Shown here piece by piece: positions 15,986-24,328 of a stretch of 43,625 nt of DNA (the stretch's first letter is position 1; each line of letters opens with the position of its first letter). A model generated the notes under the pieces. It was given only the letters and a program-made list of their open reading frames with translations. It did not search any database and was not told where the DNA came from. The translations under genes were made by a program, and so were the position numbers. Origin of the DNA: JAPLNB01 sp964451955 (lineage in GTDB: Bacteria > Planctomycetota > Phycisphaerae > Tepidisphaerales > Tepidisphaeraceae). The stretch lies in the NCBI GenBank assembly GCA_964451955.1, contig CAYVKG010000032.1, forward strand, positions 1 through 43,625, written 5' to 3'.

Positions 15986-16004
15986 ATGCCTCAAAGTTAG
16001 GCAT
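15986..16004. promoter_or_regulatory. Palindrome in AT-rich promoter of the ABC/GNAT cassette
   Basis: ATGCCT (15986-15991), seven-base spacer CAAAGTT, AGGCAT (15999-16004). It lies about 50 bases upstream of the preferred HTH-gene start, in the most AT-rich stretch of the window (about 15955-16105). Size and symmetry suit an operator for a dimeric HTH protein, possibly the cassette's own. Confidence 0.45.
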
Positions 16005-16187
16005 TTGTCAAGTAGTAGGCGGGTTTCGTTTGAACATTGTTATTGTTTTTATTTAAATGGCTTATGTCGGCACAATGACATGTATTACAAAAAAAAGACC
16101 TGCTGCAACAGTGTGCTGGGCGTGCGTTGGCAGGGCACCTGTGTTACGTTGTGCAGGACTTGACGCTGCAGAAAGCGGGAGATGACC

Positions 16188-16697
16188 ATGAGAAGGCGTG
16201 GCCGGCGAATTCTAAAATGGGTCGCTGTCGGAACGCTGGCGATGCTTGGGCTTGTCATTGTTGTCGGGCGAATGGCGGGGTTTGGTTGCGCTGGCGCGTC
16301 GCGATTCGGATTCGCCGGGCTGTTGAGCCAGGCTGATCTCCTTGAAGGCGACTGGGTCGGAACTTGGGCAAGCAGCCAGAGCCCCATGGCCGGGGCATTG
16401 CGATGCCGCGTCAAGAAGTTGGAGCGAGGGGTGTACGAAGCTCACTTTGATGCGGTTTTTGCCAAGGTGCTGAGCAATCAATCGACTGTCAGATTGAAGG
16501 TCGAACAGAAGGGGAAGCGATGGGCGTTCACGGGGAAGGAGGACTTGGGCCTCTTGAAAGGGGGTGTCTATCAATACGACGGTTCGACGGACGGTGAGGA
16601 GTTCATCTGCAACTACGATTCATCCTATGACAAGGGTACATTCACCCTGAGACGGCAACTGACGCCGACAAAGCCCAGCGGCGGCAGCGGCAGATGA
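16188..16697 (+). CDS. Small membrane-anchored protein of unknown function
   Basis: 169 residues from the ATG at 16188, six bases after GGGAG; the ATG at 16182 abuts that site. A hydrophobic N-terminal segment (about 10-28, WVAVGTLAMLGLVIVVGRM) anchors or exports it. The rest is beta-rich with GDWVGTWASSQSPMAGALRC and KGGVYQYDGS, a pattern I associate with planctomycete hypothetical proteins of lipocalin-like appearance. It is divergent from the HTH/ABC/GNAT cassette and shares its AT-rich promoter region. No function can be assigned. Confidence 0.7.
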   Translation: MRRRGRRILKWVAVGTLAMLGLVIVVGRMAGFGCAGASRFGFAGLLSQADLLEGDWVGTWASSQSPMAGALRCRVKKLERGVYEAHFDAVFAKVLSNQSTVRLKVEQKGKRWAFTGKEDLGLLKGGVYQYDGSTDGEEFICNYDSSYDKGTFTLRRQLTPTKPSGGSGR

Positions 16698-16743
16698 GAT
16701 CGCAGAGTGGACAATGGATGCGGGCAACCCGCCAACGGTTCGG

Positions 16744-17847
16744 CTATTGACTGTTCGAGAAACGGAACACGGTTGTCTGGCTGTAAGTTTCACCGGGGTT
16801 GAGGACGACGGTGGGGAACTGGGGCTTGTTAATGGAGTCTGGGGAGTGCTGGGTTTCCAGGCAGAGCCCGGCATGGTTCCTGTATTGCGCGCCTGCCCGG
16901 CCCTTGGTGTTCATGCCGTTTGCCGTGTAAAGCATGACTGCCGGCTGCGTGGTGAACACTTCCATCACGCGGCCTGACTTGGGGTCGCGCACGCGAGCGG
17001 CCAGAGCGAGCGAGCCGTCCGCGCTGTTCAGCACATAGTTGTGGTCGTAGCCGTTGCCGACCTGTGCGATGCGCGCGCCAACGGCGGTCGGTTTCGTGAA
17101 ATCGAGCGGAGTGTTTTTGACCGACTTGATCTCGCCCGTGGGAATCAGTGCCGCGTCCGCGACTGTGTAGTTGTCGGCATAAATCGTCAACTCGTGGTCG
17201 AGGATGTCCCCTGTGCCTGCCAGGTTGAAGTAGGCATGGTTGGTGAGGTTGACGATCGTGGGCTTGTCCGTTGTCGCCTTGTAGTCGATTCTCAACTCGT
17301 TCTTGCGCGTGAGGCGATAGGTCACGGTGACGGCCAGGTTCCCGGGATACCCTTCTTCCATGTCGGGTGAGTTGTAAGAAAGCGCGACAGCCGGTTCCGG
17401 GCCGTCAAGAGGTTTGGCGGAGAAGATGACTTTGTCGAAGCCTTTTCGGCCGCCATGGATGTGGTGTGGTCCGGCGTTCTTCGCAAGCTGGTACTCTTTG
17501 CCGTTGAGGGTGAACTTGGCGTTGCCAATCCGATTGGTGCAGCGACCGACAATCGAACCGGCCAGCGGATTGCGCGTCAGGTAGGAGTTCAGATCGTCGA
17601 ATCCCAGGGTGACATCGACGATCTTGCCGGCCTTGTCGGGGACTTTCAGGCTGATGAGCGTGGCCCCGTAGGTCATGATGGCCGCGGACAGACCATTGGG
17701 TTGCGTGAGTGTATATAGCTCGATAGAGTCGCCTGCGGGCGTCTGGCCGAACACGGTCTTGGTTATATTTCCCGATGGGTTCTGGGCGCAGGCAAGTGGA
17801 CCGGCCAGAAGGAGAATGCCCACGACAAAGAGCGCCAGGTGACTCAT
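16744..17847 (-). CDS. galM: Exported aldose 1-epimerase
   Basis: 367 residues. It interconverts alpha and beta anomers of aldohexoses such as galactose. An N-terminal signal peptide (about 1-21, LLLAGPLACAQ) puts it outside the cytoplasm, as in many environmental GalM proteins. Family motifs: VGRCTNRIGNAKFTLNGKEY, HHIHGG with the conserved His, NHAYFNLAG with the second catalytic His, DHNYVLN, and GLCLETQHSPDSINKPQFP with the catalytic Glu. Full length for the family. It is convergent with the small membrane protein gene and stands alone on its strand. It may serve the GH43/GH29 enzymes encoded further right. Confidence 0.95.
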   Translation of the reverse strand: MSHLALFVVGILLLAGPLACAQNPSGNITKTVFGQTPAGDSIELYTLTQPNGLSAAIMTYGATLISLKVPDKAGKIVDVTLGFDDLNSYLTRNPLAGSIVGRCTNRIGNAKFTLNGKEYQLAKNAGPHHIHGGRKGFDKVIFSAKPLDGPEPAVALSYNSPDMEEGYPGNLAVTVTYRLTRKNELRIDYKATTDKPTIVNLTNHAYFNLAGTGDILDHELTIYADNYTVADAALIPTGEIKSVKNTPLDFTKPTAVGARIAQVGNGYDHNYVLNSADGSLALAARVRDPKSGRVMEVFTTQPAVMLYTANGMNTKGRAGAQYRNHAGLCLETQHSPDSINKPQFPTVVLNPGETYSQTTVFRFSNSQ

Positions 17848-17958
17848 AAACCTCCTTTGGAGAATACGGAGAGTATAACCGCGCTTGGGCTCACGGTCTC
17901 GCGTCCGCCCAAACAGGGAAAGAGCAAACGCGCTTTCCCATCTGGGCGCTGCGGCGAA

Positions 17959-18339
17959 TCAAGCCGTTGCCGGAGGAGTTGGGCCGCGGTACTCACAAGA
18001 TGCCGTGCAGGTCTCGTACACAATGACCGCGCACAGCAGCGGGAGGTTGGGTTTGAGGCGGTCCCAGAGCCATTGCGCCAGCACTTCGCTGGTGGGGTTG
18101 GCCAAACCGGCGATATCGTTGAGGTAGAAGTGGTCGAGTTGCGAAACGAGGGGCATGGCGGCCTTGGCAATGTCGCCGTAGTCGATGAGAAAACCCTTGT
18201 CAGGTTGAACGGGGCCTTCGACGACGACGTCGAAACGGAAGGAGTGGCCGTGCAGCCGACGGCACTTGTGACCGTCGGGGAATGTCGGCAGGTCGTGGGC
18301 CGCTTCAAAGTGGAACGATTTTGTGAGTCGCACGATCAT
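17959..18339 (-). CDS. queD: 6-carboxy-tetrahydropterin synthase (QueD / PTPS family)
   Basis: 126 residues, normal length. It converts dihydroneopterin triphosphate to 6-carboxy-5,6,7,8-tetrahydropterin in queuosine/7-deazaguanine synthesis. Zinc ligands His15, His30 and His32 and catalytic Cys26 are visible (FHFEAAHDL; GHKCRRLHGHSF). LDHFYLND and a terminal ETCTASCEYRG complete the family pattern. It lies 118 bases downstream of queE on the same strand, supporting QueD rather than eukaryote-type PTPS. queC and the nitrile reductase are not in the window. Cytoplasmic. Confidence 0.93.
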   Translation of the reverse strand: MIVRLTKSFHFEAAHDLPTFPDGHKCRRLHGHSFRFDVVVEGPVQPDKGFLIDYGDIAKAAMPLVSQLDHFYLNDIAGLANPTSEVLAQWLWDRLKPNLPLLCAVIVYETCTASCEYRGPTPPATA

Positions 18340-18457
18340 GTCGTTGCCGGTTGATGAATGCAGAACGTCTGTTTCTGGTGCGAATTCTAGATAAGCCAGG
18401 CGATTTTGGACAGGGGCTCAGTGCCTGTTCAGCAACGCCAGCCGCCAAGGACAGAGA

Positions 18458-19147
18458 TCACACAGCTCGCTGGTTGCCGTAGAGTTGGATGTGGAGGCGG
18501 GGACAGAAGCGAAAGCCGGTCCGTTTGCACAGCTCGACAATCCTCGGGGCGCGGGCGTTGAGTGTGTCGGTGTCAATTCCCTCGGGCATGATCAAAACGT
18601 CGGAGGGTTGCCACCCGCGGAGTTGGGACAGGATCTGCTGAATCTCGGGCAGATCCTCGTCGCTGGTGACGACGAACTTAAGTTGAAAGTCGGAGGCGCT
18701 CTCCATGAATTGCTGGATGGCGGAGATGTTCAGCCGGTTCAGGTCGTGCGAGGCGGCAAAACGACCAGAGTCGCGCTGGCGCGGTATGGAGTTGGCGAGC
18801 TTGGGAGAAAGGCTGGCCAGGTCTATCTCCAGGGGTTGGTAGAGCGTGGCGGCCGTCTCCAGGGTAATGTGGTAGCGAGCGGCTTTGAGGGTCAAACACA
18901 GTTCGGAAAGCTCCGATTGAATGAGCGGTTCTCCCCCAGTGAGGACGACGTGTCGGCAGGGCCAGGTTGCGAGCCTGAGCATAATGTCCTCGATGGACAG
19001 AGCGTTGCCCTCGGTTCGCCAGCTGGCGTAAGGGGTGTCGCACCAGGCGCAACGAAGATTGCAGCCACTGGTCCGGATGAAGACCGATGGGACGCCGGCA
19101 AACTTGCCTTCGCCTTGAATGGAGTGGAACAGGTCGGCGATCCTCAT
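18458..19147 (-). CDS. queE: 7-carboxy-7-deazaguanine synthase (radical SAM)
   Basis: 229 residues. It converts 6-carboxy-tetrahydropterin to 7-carboxy-7-deazaguanine, the step after QueD. The N-terminal FHSIQGEGKFAGVPSVFIR is the family hallmark. The 4Fe-4S motif is C29-x3-C33-x2-C36 (CNLRCAWCDTPY), and VLTGGEPLIQ provides the SAM-binding GGE motif. It is first of a two-gene queE-queD unit and divergent from typA. No preQ1 riboswitch-like structure was recognised in the 150-base leader. Confidence 0.95.
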   Translation of the reverse strand: MRIADLFHSIQGEGKFAGVPSVFIRTSGCNLRCAWCDTPYASWRTEGNALSIEDIMLRLATWPCRHVVLTGGEPLIQSELSELCLTLKAARYHITLETAATLYQPLEIDLASLSPKLANSIPRQRDSGRFAASHDLNRLNISAIQQFMESASDFQLKFVVTSDEDLPEIQQILSQLRGWQPSDVLIMPEGIDTDTLNARAPRIVELCKRTGFRFCPRLHIQLYGNQRAV

Positions 19148-19314
19148 GCGCAGAGAATACCCGAAATGGCAAGCCGGTTGTATAATGCGAGTCTTGGCAG
19201 TATCTTACCGCCCCCCTTGGTGGCAGGTGCCCCCAGGCAGCGTCGGTGCGACAGCGGGATTTTATTGCTTAACGATTTGCCTGTACGGCAGTTAAGGACT
19301 TGACACGGAATTCG

Positions 19315-21165
19315 ATGAAAGTACGAAACGACATTCGGAACGTCGCGATCATAGCCCACGTTGATCATGGCAAGACCACCCTCGTGGACGCGTTGTTGCG
19401 TCAGAGCGGCAATTTCCGGGACAGCCAGCTTCAGCAGGAGTGCATCATGGACTCCAATCCGCTGGAGCGCGAACGTGGGATTACGATTTTGGCCAAGAAC
19501 TGCGCCATCACCTACGCCGACCCAACGGGCGCCACGACGAAGATCAATTTGATCGATACGCCTGGACACGCGGATTTTGGCGGTGAGGTGGAACGCGTGC
19601 TGTCGATGGCGGATGGGTGCTTCCTCCTGGTGGATGCGGCCGAGGGGCCGATGCCGCAAACTCGATTCGTGCTCAAGAAGGCGTTTTTGAATCACCTTCG
19701 GCCGATTGTCATCATCAACAAGATCGACCGCCCTGACGCGCGGGCGCATGAAGTCCTGGACGAGGTGTTTGAGCTGTTTATGGAAATGGGGGCCGACGAC
19801 AAGGCGCTGGACTTCCCCGTGCTCTACGCCTCGGGGCGGGCGGGTGTGGCGTCCTGGCAACTCGAGAATCCCGGCAAGGACATTCGCCCGGTCTTTGAGG
19901 CGCTGCTGAAGCACGTTCCGCCGCCCCAGGGCGACCCCGATCACTCGCTCCAGATTCGGATCAGCAGCATTCAGTATAACGATTACGTCGGTCGTATCGG
20001 CGTGGGGCGTGTCTTCAACGGCAAGATCCGCAGCGCCCAGCAGGTGATGATCTGCCGGCGCGACGGGTCCCAGATCGTCTGCAAGGCGCAGCAGGTGCAG
20101 GTCTTCGATGGCTTGGAACGCAAGACCGTTGACGAGGCGTCCGCCGGAGACATCGTGGCGCTCGTGGGCTTGGAGTCGGTCGAAATCGGGGACAGTATTT
20201 GTGATCCCCTCGATCCCCATCCGCTTCCCGCCCCTGAAATCGAGCCGCCGACCCTGACCATGATGTTCAGCGTGAACGACTCGCCGTTTGCCGGGCGTGA
20301 GGGAAAGTACGTAACGAGCCGGAACATCCGCGAGCGGCTTTTCAAGGAACTCGAGGCCAACGTCGCCCTCAAAGTCGAGGAGACCGAGAACAAAGACGCG
20401 CTGAAGGTTTCCGGCCGTGGCCTGCTCCACCTCGGCATCCTCGTCGAGAACATGCGGCGCGAGGGCTATGAGCTTTCCATCAGCAAGCCGCACGTCATCA
20501 CCCGCAAAGGGCCGGATGGCCAGTTGCTCGAACCCATCGAGTACCTGGTTGTCGAGGTTCCCGAGAAAAGCCTCGGGCCCGTCATGGAACTGGTCGGCAA
20601 TCGCCGCGGCGAACTCACGCGCATGGACAACCGCCACGGACAAGTGCATCTCGAGTTCACCATACCGGCCAGGGGACTCATCGGAATGCGCACGCGCATG
20701 CTGACCGCCACCCAGGGTGAAGCCATCATGCATCACAACTTCCACGACTATGCCCCCATGCGAGGCGAGGTTCCCTCTCGCATTAACGGCGTGATGGTCA
20801 GCAACTGTGCGGGGAACGTGAATGCCTATGCCTTGAACGATCTGCAGGACCGTGGCGTTATGTTCGTCGTGCCCGGCGAACCCTGCTATGAAGGCCAGAT
20901 CGTCGGCGAATTCTGCCGGGACAAGGATCTGGTCGTGAATCCGACCCGCGCGAAAAAGCTGAGTAATATGCGGACAACGGCCAGCGACGAGAACATCATC
21001 CTCAAACCCGCCCGGAAGATGACCCTCGAGCAGGCGCTCGAGTATATCGAGGAGGATGAGTTGGTGGAGGTCACGCCCCAGAGCATCCGATTGCGAAAGG
21101 ACCTTCTCACGGAACTCCAACGCAAGCGGTCCGGGCGCAAACAGGCCGAAGAGGTCGAAGTCTAG
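19315..21165 (+). CDS. typA: Ribosome-associated translational GTPase TypA/BipA
   Basis: 616 residues from the ATG at 19315 (CGGAA five bases upstream); a TTG at 19300 is in frame but adds an unlikely leader. G motifs: AHVDHGKTT (14-22), ERGITI, DTPGH, NKIDRPDAR. Then the EF-G-like domain II, domains III and V, and the BipA-specific C-terminal domain ending MTLEQALEYIEEDELVEVTP. The protein binds 70S ribosomes and helps large-subunit assembly and stress adaptation. It is typical in length. The gene is followed after 15 bases by the amidotransferase gene. Confidence 0.97.
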   Translation: MKVRNDIRNVAIIAHVDHGKTTLVDALLRQSGNFRDSQLQQECIMDSNPLERERGITILAKNCAITYADPTGATTKINLIDTPGHADFGGEVERVLSMADGCFLLVDAAEGPMPQTRFVLKKAFLNHLRPIVIINKIDRPDARAHEVLDEVFELFMEMGADDKALDFPVLYASGRAGVASWQLENPGKDIRPVFEALLKHVPPPQGDPDHSLQIRISSIQYNDYVGRIGVGRVFNGKIRSAQQVMICRRDGSQIVCKAQQVQVFDGLERKTVDEASAGDIVALVGLESVEIGDSICDPLDPHPLPAPEIEPPTLTMMFSVNDSPFAGREGKYVTSRNIRERLFKELEANVALKVEETENKDALKVSGRGLLHLGILVENMRREGYELSISKPHVITRKGPDGQLLEPIEYLVVEVPEKSLGPVMELVGNRRGELTRMDNRHGQVHLEFTIPARGLIGMRTRMLTATQGEAIMHHNFHDYAPMRGEVPSRINGVMVSNCAGNVNAYALNDLQDRGVMFVVPGEPCYEGQIVGEFCRDKDLVVNPTRAKKLSNMRTTASDENIILKPARKMTLEQALEYIEEDELVEVTPQSIRLRKDLLTELQRKRSGRKQAEEVEV

Positions 21166-21180
21166 CAGCTGGGACGCCGA

Positions 21181-21891
21181 ATGAACCGACCACTGATCGG
21201 CTTGACCATGGACTCTGGCGACACCAGGGGCAAGTGTCAGCTCAACGCGGACTATGTTGAATCTGTGGTCAGAGCCGGGGGAATTCCCCTGGCGATGCCG
21301 TTTGCCGCCGACCCGGGCGCAATTCCCCGGATTCTGGACGTGATCCAGGGAGTGCTTTTCATAGGCGGCGATGATCTCGACCCCGCCCTCTACGGCGAGC
21401 AGTGGCACCAGAAGGCGATTCGCATCGAACCTCGACGACAGGAATTCGAACTCGCGCTCGTCAGCGAAGTTGAGCGGCGACGCATCCCGGCCATGGGAAT
21501 CTGCCTTGGGTGCCAGCTATTGAATGTGCATCGCGGGGGAAGCCTCCATCAATTCCTGCCCGACCTGCCGCGTGATCCGATGATCGAGCACCGAAAGGAC
21601 GGGCGGGACATGCCGGCCCACCCCGTTCGCGTCGATCTGCAAACGCAACTGGGCCGGGCGATCGGAAAAGACCAGATCGAGGCCAATACCTACCACAAAC
21701 AGGCGGTTAACCGACTGGGGCGCGGATTCGTGGTGGCGGCGACGGCACCGGACGGCGTGATCGAAGCCTTTGAGGACCCGGCATTCCCGCTCTTTGCCGG
21801 CGTGCAGTGGCATCCGGAGCGGCTCAATGACCGGGCCGAGCATCTGGCGGTCTTCAGGCTCCTCGTGGAGAAAGCCGCCAGTGGAATATGA
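21181..21891 (+). CDS. Class I glutamine amidotransferase-like hydrolase (peptidase C26, PuuD-like)
   Basis: 236 residues. The family hydrolyses gamma-glutamyl amides such as gamma-glutamyl-GABA. Visible motifs are GGDDLDPALYGE, the nucleophile elbow GICLGCQLLNVHRGGSLHQ with the catalytic Cys, NTYHKQAVNRLG, and FAGVQWHPE with the catalytic His followed by Glu. Full length for the family. It starts 15 bases after typA and precedes the GT4 gene by 26 bases. No polyamine-catabolism gene is near, so the exact substrate is open. Confidence 0.9.
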   Translation: MNRPLIGLTMDSGDTRGKCQLNADYVESVVRAGGIPLAMPFAADPGAIPRILDVIQGVLFIGGDDLDPALYGEQWHQKAIRIEPRRQEFELALVSEVERRRIPAMGICLGCQLLNVHRGGSLHQFLPDLPRDPMIEHRKDGRDMPAHPVRVDLQTQLGRAIGKDQIEANTYHKQAVNRLGRGFVVAATAPDGVIEAFEDPAFPLFAGVQWHPERLNDRAEHLAVFRLLVEKAASGI

Positions 21892-21917
21892 GGGGGTCGC
21901 GCGGTTAGGATTGGGCT

Positions 21918-22988
21918 GTGCGGAGAATCCTTCTGCTGAATACGGATCTCGAAATTGGGGGAACGCCGACGGTCGTGCGCGAATTGGCTGTCCGATTGAC
22001 GCAGTCCACCGGCACAGAAGTGGAAGTGGCTTGCCTCGCCCGCTCGGGGCCAATGGCCGACCGGATTCGCCAGGCCGGCATCCAGGTCCATCCCCTTCAC
22101 GCCGCCGGCATCTGGGATCTGGCCGTTCTGCGCAGACTCACCGACCTGATCCGAGATCGCGGCTACGACACCGTGCTCAGCTTCCTCGTGCACGCCAACG
22201 CCGCAGCCGCATGGTCTTCTCGCTCTCATCCCAATGTGCGGTACTTCCAGGGGATTCAGACCACCCAGCGATGGCCTCGCTGGCACTGGTGGGTGCAGGG
22301 GCTGGCCCAGCGGGCCGCCGACCGGATCGTTGTGCCCTCCCAGTCCGTGGCCCATGTTGCCGCCGAGTGGGCGGGAATCCCACGCCATCGAATCGTCGTA
22401 ATCCCCAACGCCGTTGATCTGGCGGACTACGAAGCAACTTCGCGCGACCATGACGGCCAATCCCCGTTTCCCATTGGATTCCTCGGCCGCCTCGACCGCG
22501 TCAAACGCGTGCCGGATCTCATTGAAGCGGTGGGGCGGCTCGACGGGCGTGTGCATCTGCATGTCTTCGGAGACGGCGACCAACGAGCAGCCATTGAGTC
22601 GACGATCGCTCAACTGCAACTAACCGAGTGCGTCACCATGCACGGACGCATCGATCGCCCACGGGACGCGCTGGCGCAAATTGGCATGCTCGTGCTCCCA
22701 TCAGAAGCCGAGGGATTCCCCATGGTCCTCATCGAGGCCATGGCGGCCGGTGTTCCGATCGTGGCGACGGACGCGCCGGGGATTCGCGATGTGGTCAGCG
22801 ATGGGCGGACGGGGGTGCTGACGCCGGTGGGGGATGTGGGAAGACTGGCGGAGGCGATTGAGAGGGTCGCCGGGGATCAGCACCTCCGGCAGCGACTGGC
22901 TGAGCGAGCGCGGATCGAAGTCCGCGAGCGGTTTTCCTGGCAGAATGTCATCGGGGCCTATCGGGCGTTGTTGGATATCGGCGGATAG
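21918..22988 (+). CDS. GT4-family glycosyltransferase
   Basis: 356 residues from a GTG at 21918 with AGGA seven bases upstream. GT-B fold: N-terminal Rossmann half opening RRILLLNTDLEIGGTPTVVREL; C-terminal half with PNAVDL, GFLGRLDRVKRVPDLIEA and the nucleotide-sugar motif EAEGFPMVLIEAMAAGVPIV. It transfers a sugar from a nucleotide donor to an unknown acceptor, probably in cell-surface glycan synthesis. It lies between the amidotransferase and GH43 genes on the same strand, away from the exopolysaccharide operon at 36-43 kb. Confidence 0.92.
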   Translation: MRRILLLNTDLEIGGTPTVVRELAVRLTQSTGTEVEVACLARSGPMADRIRQAGIQVHPLHAAGIWDLAVLRRLTDLIRDRGYDTVLSFLVHANAAAAWSSRSHPNVRYFQGIQTTQRWPRWHWWVQGLAQRAADRIVVPSQSVAHVAAEWAGIPRHRIVVIPNAVDLADYEATSRDHDGQSPFPIGFLGRLDRVKRVPDLIEAVGRLDGRVHLHVFGDGDQRAAIESTIAQLQLTECVTMHGRIDRPRDALAQIGMLVLPSEAEGFPMVLIEAMAAGVPIVATDAPGIRDVVSDGRTGVLTPVGDVGRLAEAIERVAGDQHLRQRLAERARIEVRERFSWQNVIGAYRALLDIGG

Positions 22989-23018
22989 GTGGATACGGGT
23001 GGCAGCGGAGAGTACGCG

Positions 23019-24044
23019 ATGAATTCAGGCTTGCTGTTGTCATGGTCGATTGTCTTGGTTATGGCGCTCGGGGCCGATGCGGCCGGCGCGGCGGCCACAT
23101 TCACCAACCCCCTCTACCGCGGGGCCGACCCGTGGATCGTCCACAAGGACGGCTGGTACTACCTCTGCCAATCTGCGGGCGGCGGCATCGCGGTCTGGAA
23201 ATCACGCAAACTCACCGATCGAGGAACCCGCGCCGTTGTCTGGCGGGCCCCACGCGAAGGATGGAACGCCCGCCAGATCTGGGCCCCGGAACTCCATTTT
23301 GTCGGCGGCAAATGGTACATCTACTACGCCGCCGCCAAGGACAACGACAACGCCAACCATCGCATGGGTGTCCTCGAAGCGACCGGCGGCGATCCCCAGG
23401 GAACCTACCTCGATCGCGGAATGCTCTACACCGGCGACAATATCAAAACCGGCCGGGACTGCCGCTGGGCCATCGACGGAACGGTCTTTGACATCGCCGG
23501 AAGACTCTATTTCGTCTGGTCCGGCTGGCAGGACGAGCGCGATATTCAATACCTCTACATCGCTCAAATGGAAAACCCGTGGACCATCGCCACCAATCGC
23601 GTCAAGCTCTGCGAAAACGATACCTACGTCTGGGAACGGGTCGGCGACAAACTCTCCGGCCGCGGCCTCCACGAAGGGCCCGTCATCCTGAGCCGCAACG
23701 GACGACTGTTCCTCGTCTACTCGTGCAGCGGGTCCTGGGAAGCGACCTACAAACTCGGCATGCTCTATGCCGACGAAAGAGCTGATGTCATGGACCCCAG
23801 AAGCTGGACCAAGGTCAACAAACCCGTGTTTCAGTCCAACGCGGCGGTCTTCGGAGTCGGCCATTGCAGTTTCACCAAGTCACCCAATGGCGCCGAAGAC
23901 TGGATGGCGTATCACTCCAAGGTCTCCCGGACCGACGGGTGGGATCGCGTGGTGAGATTGCAGAAAGTGACATGGAACGCCGATGGCTTCCCCGAATTCG
24001 GGGAGCCTGCCGACGGGCCCATGGCGTTGCCGGCGGGCGAGTAG
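23019..24044 (+). CDS. Secreted GH43-type glycoside hydrolase
   Basis: 341 residues. I start at the ATG at 23019 (GGAGAG just upstream), which opens a signal peptide (about 1-25, LLLSWSIVLVMALGADAAGA). The five-bladed propeller GH43 family acts on arabinans and xylans. The catalytic triad fits: Asp37 in GADPWIV as base, Asp153 in AIDGTVF as pKa modulator and Glu219 in HEGPVIL as acid. WAPELHFVGGKWYIYYAA is also diagnostic. Single-domain length without an added binding module. Exported to the periplasm or outside. Confidence 0.93.
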   Translation: MNSGLLLSWSIVLVMALGADAAGAAATFTNPLYRGADPWIVHKDGWYYLCQSAGGGIAVWKSRKLTDRGTRAVVWRAPREGWNARQIWAPELHFVGGKWYIYYAAAKDNDNANHRMGVLEATGGDPQGTYLDRGMLYTGDNIKTGRDCRWAIDGTVFDIAGRLYFVWSGWQDERDIQYLYIAQMENPWTIATNRVKLCENDTYVWERVGDKLSGRGLHEGPVILSRNGRLFLVYSCSGSWEATYKLGMLYADERADVMDPRSWTKVNKPVFQSNAAVFGVGHCSFTKSPNGAEDWMAYHSKVSRTDGWDRVVRLQKVTWNADGFPEFGEPADGPMALPAGE

Positions 24045-24045
24045 T

Positions 24046-24300
24046 CTAACCTCGCCGAGAGAGCATGTGGCGAGCGAAAGACCAGAGGCCCGAGAACCGG
24101 TACTGCGGGTCAACGTAGTGCTGAATAACGTAAAAGGTGAAGTAGTAGAAGCGGGCGAAACACCACACCGCCAATCCCATCAGGCAAGCGGTCTTCAGCG
24201 TCGGATGCTCCAGAATCAACAGCCCCGCCGATAGCAGGCCGGCGAACAGAAACAACAGTCCTTTCGCGCAAATGAGCTTGCGGTTCTTCAGGTCGGACAT
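24046..24300 (-). CDS. Small two-helix membrane protein
   Basis: 84 residues. Two hydrophobic segments (about 13-31 and 34-58, with LFLFAGLLSAGLLIL and AVWCFARFYYFTFYVI) flanked by basic ends. It begins downstream of and on the same strand as the GH29 gene, 28 bases after its end, and is convergent with the GH43 gene. The hydrophobic pattern and aromatic content support a real protein. No known family was recognised. Confidence 0.65.
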   Translation of the reverse strand: MSDLKNRKLICAKGLLFLFAGLLSAGLLILEHPTLKTACLMGLAVWCFARFYYFTFYVIQHYVDPQYRFSGLWSFARHMLSRRG

Positions 24301-24328
24301 GACGTGACTTCCCGAAACCTCCCCACCT

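Noticed and set aside
15936..16004. 23-residue N-terminal extension of the HTH protein
   Set aside because: No Shine-Dalgarno, AT-rich codons and an overlapping palindrome; the ATG at 15935 has a purine-rich ribosome site.
19148..19299. preQ1 riboswitch upstream of queE
   Set aside because: I looked for the short pseudoknot pattern and did not see it.
19144..21408. 754-residue open frame on the minus strand across typA
   Set aside because: It is antisense to typA, whose GTPase motifs are unmistakable on the plus strand. Long antisense frames are expected in GC-rich coding DNA.
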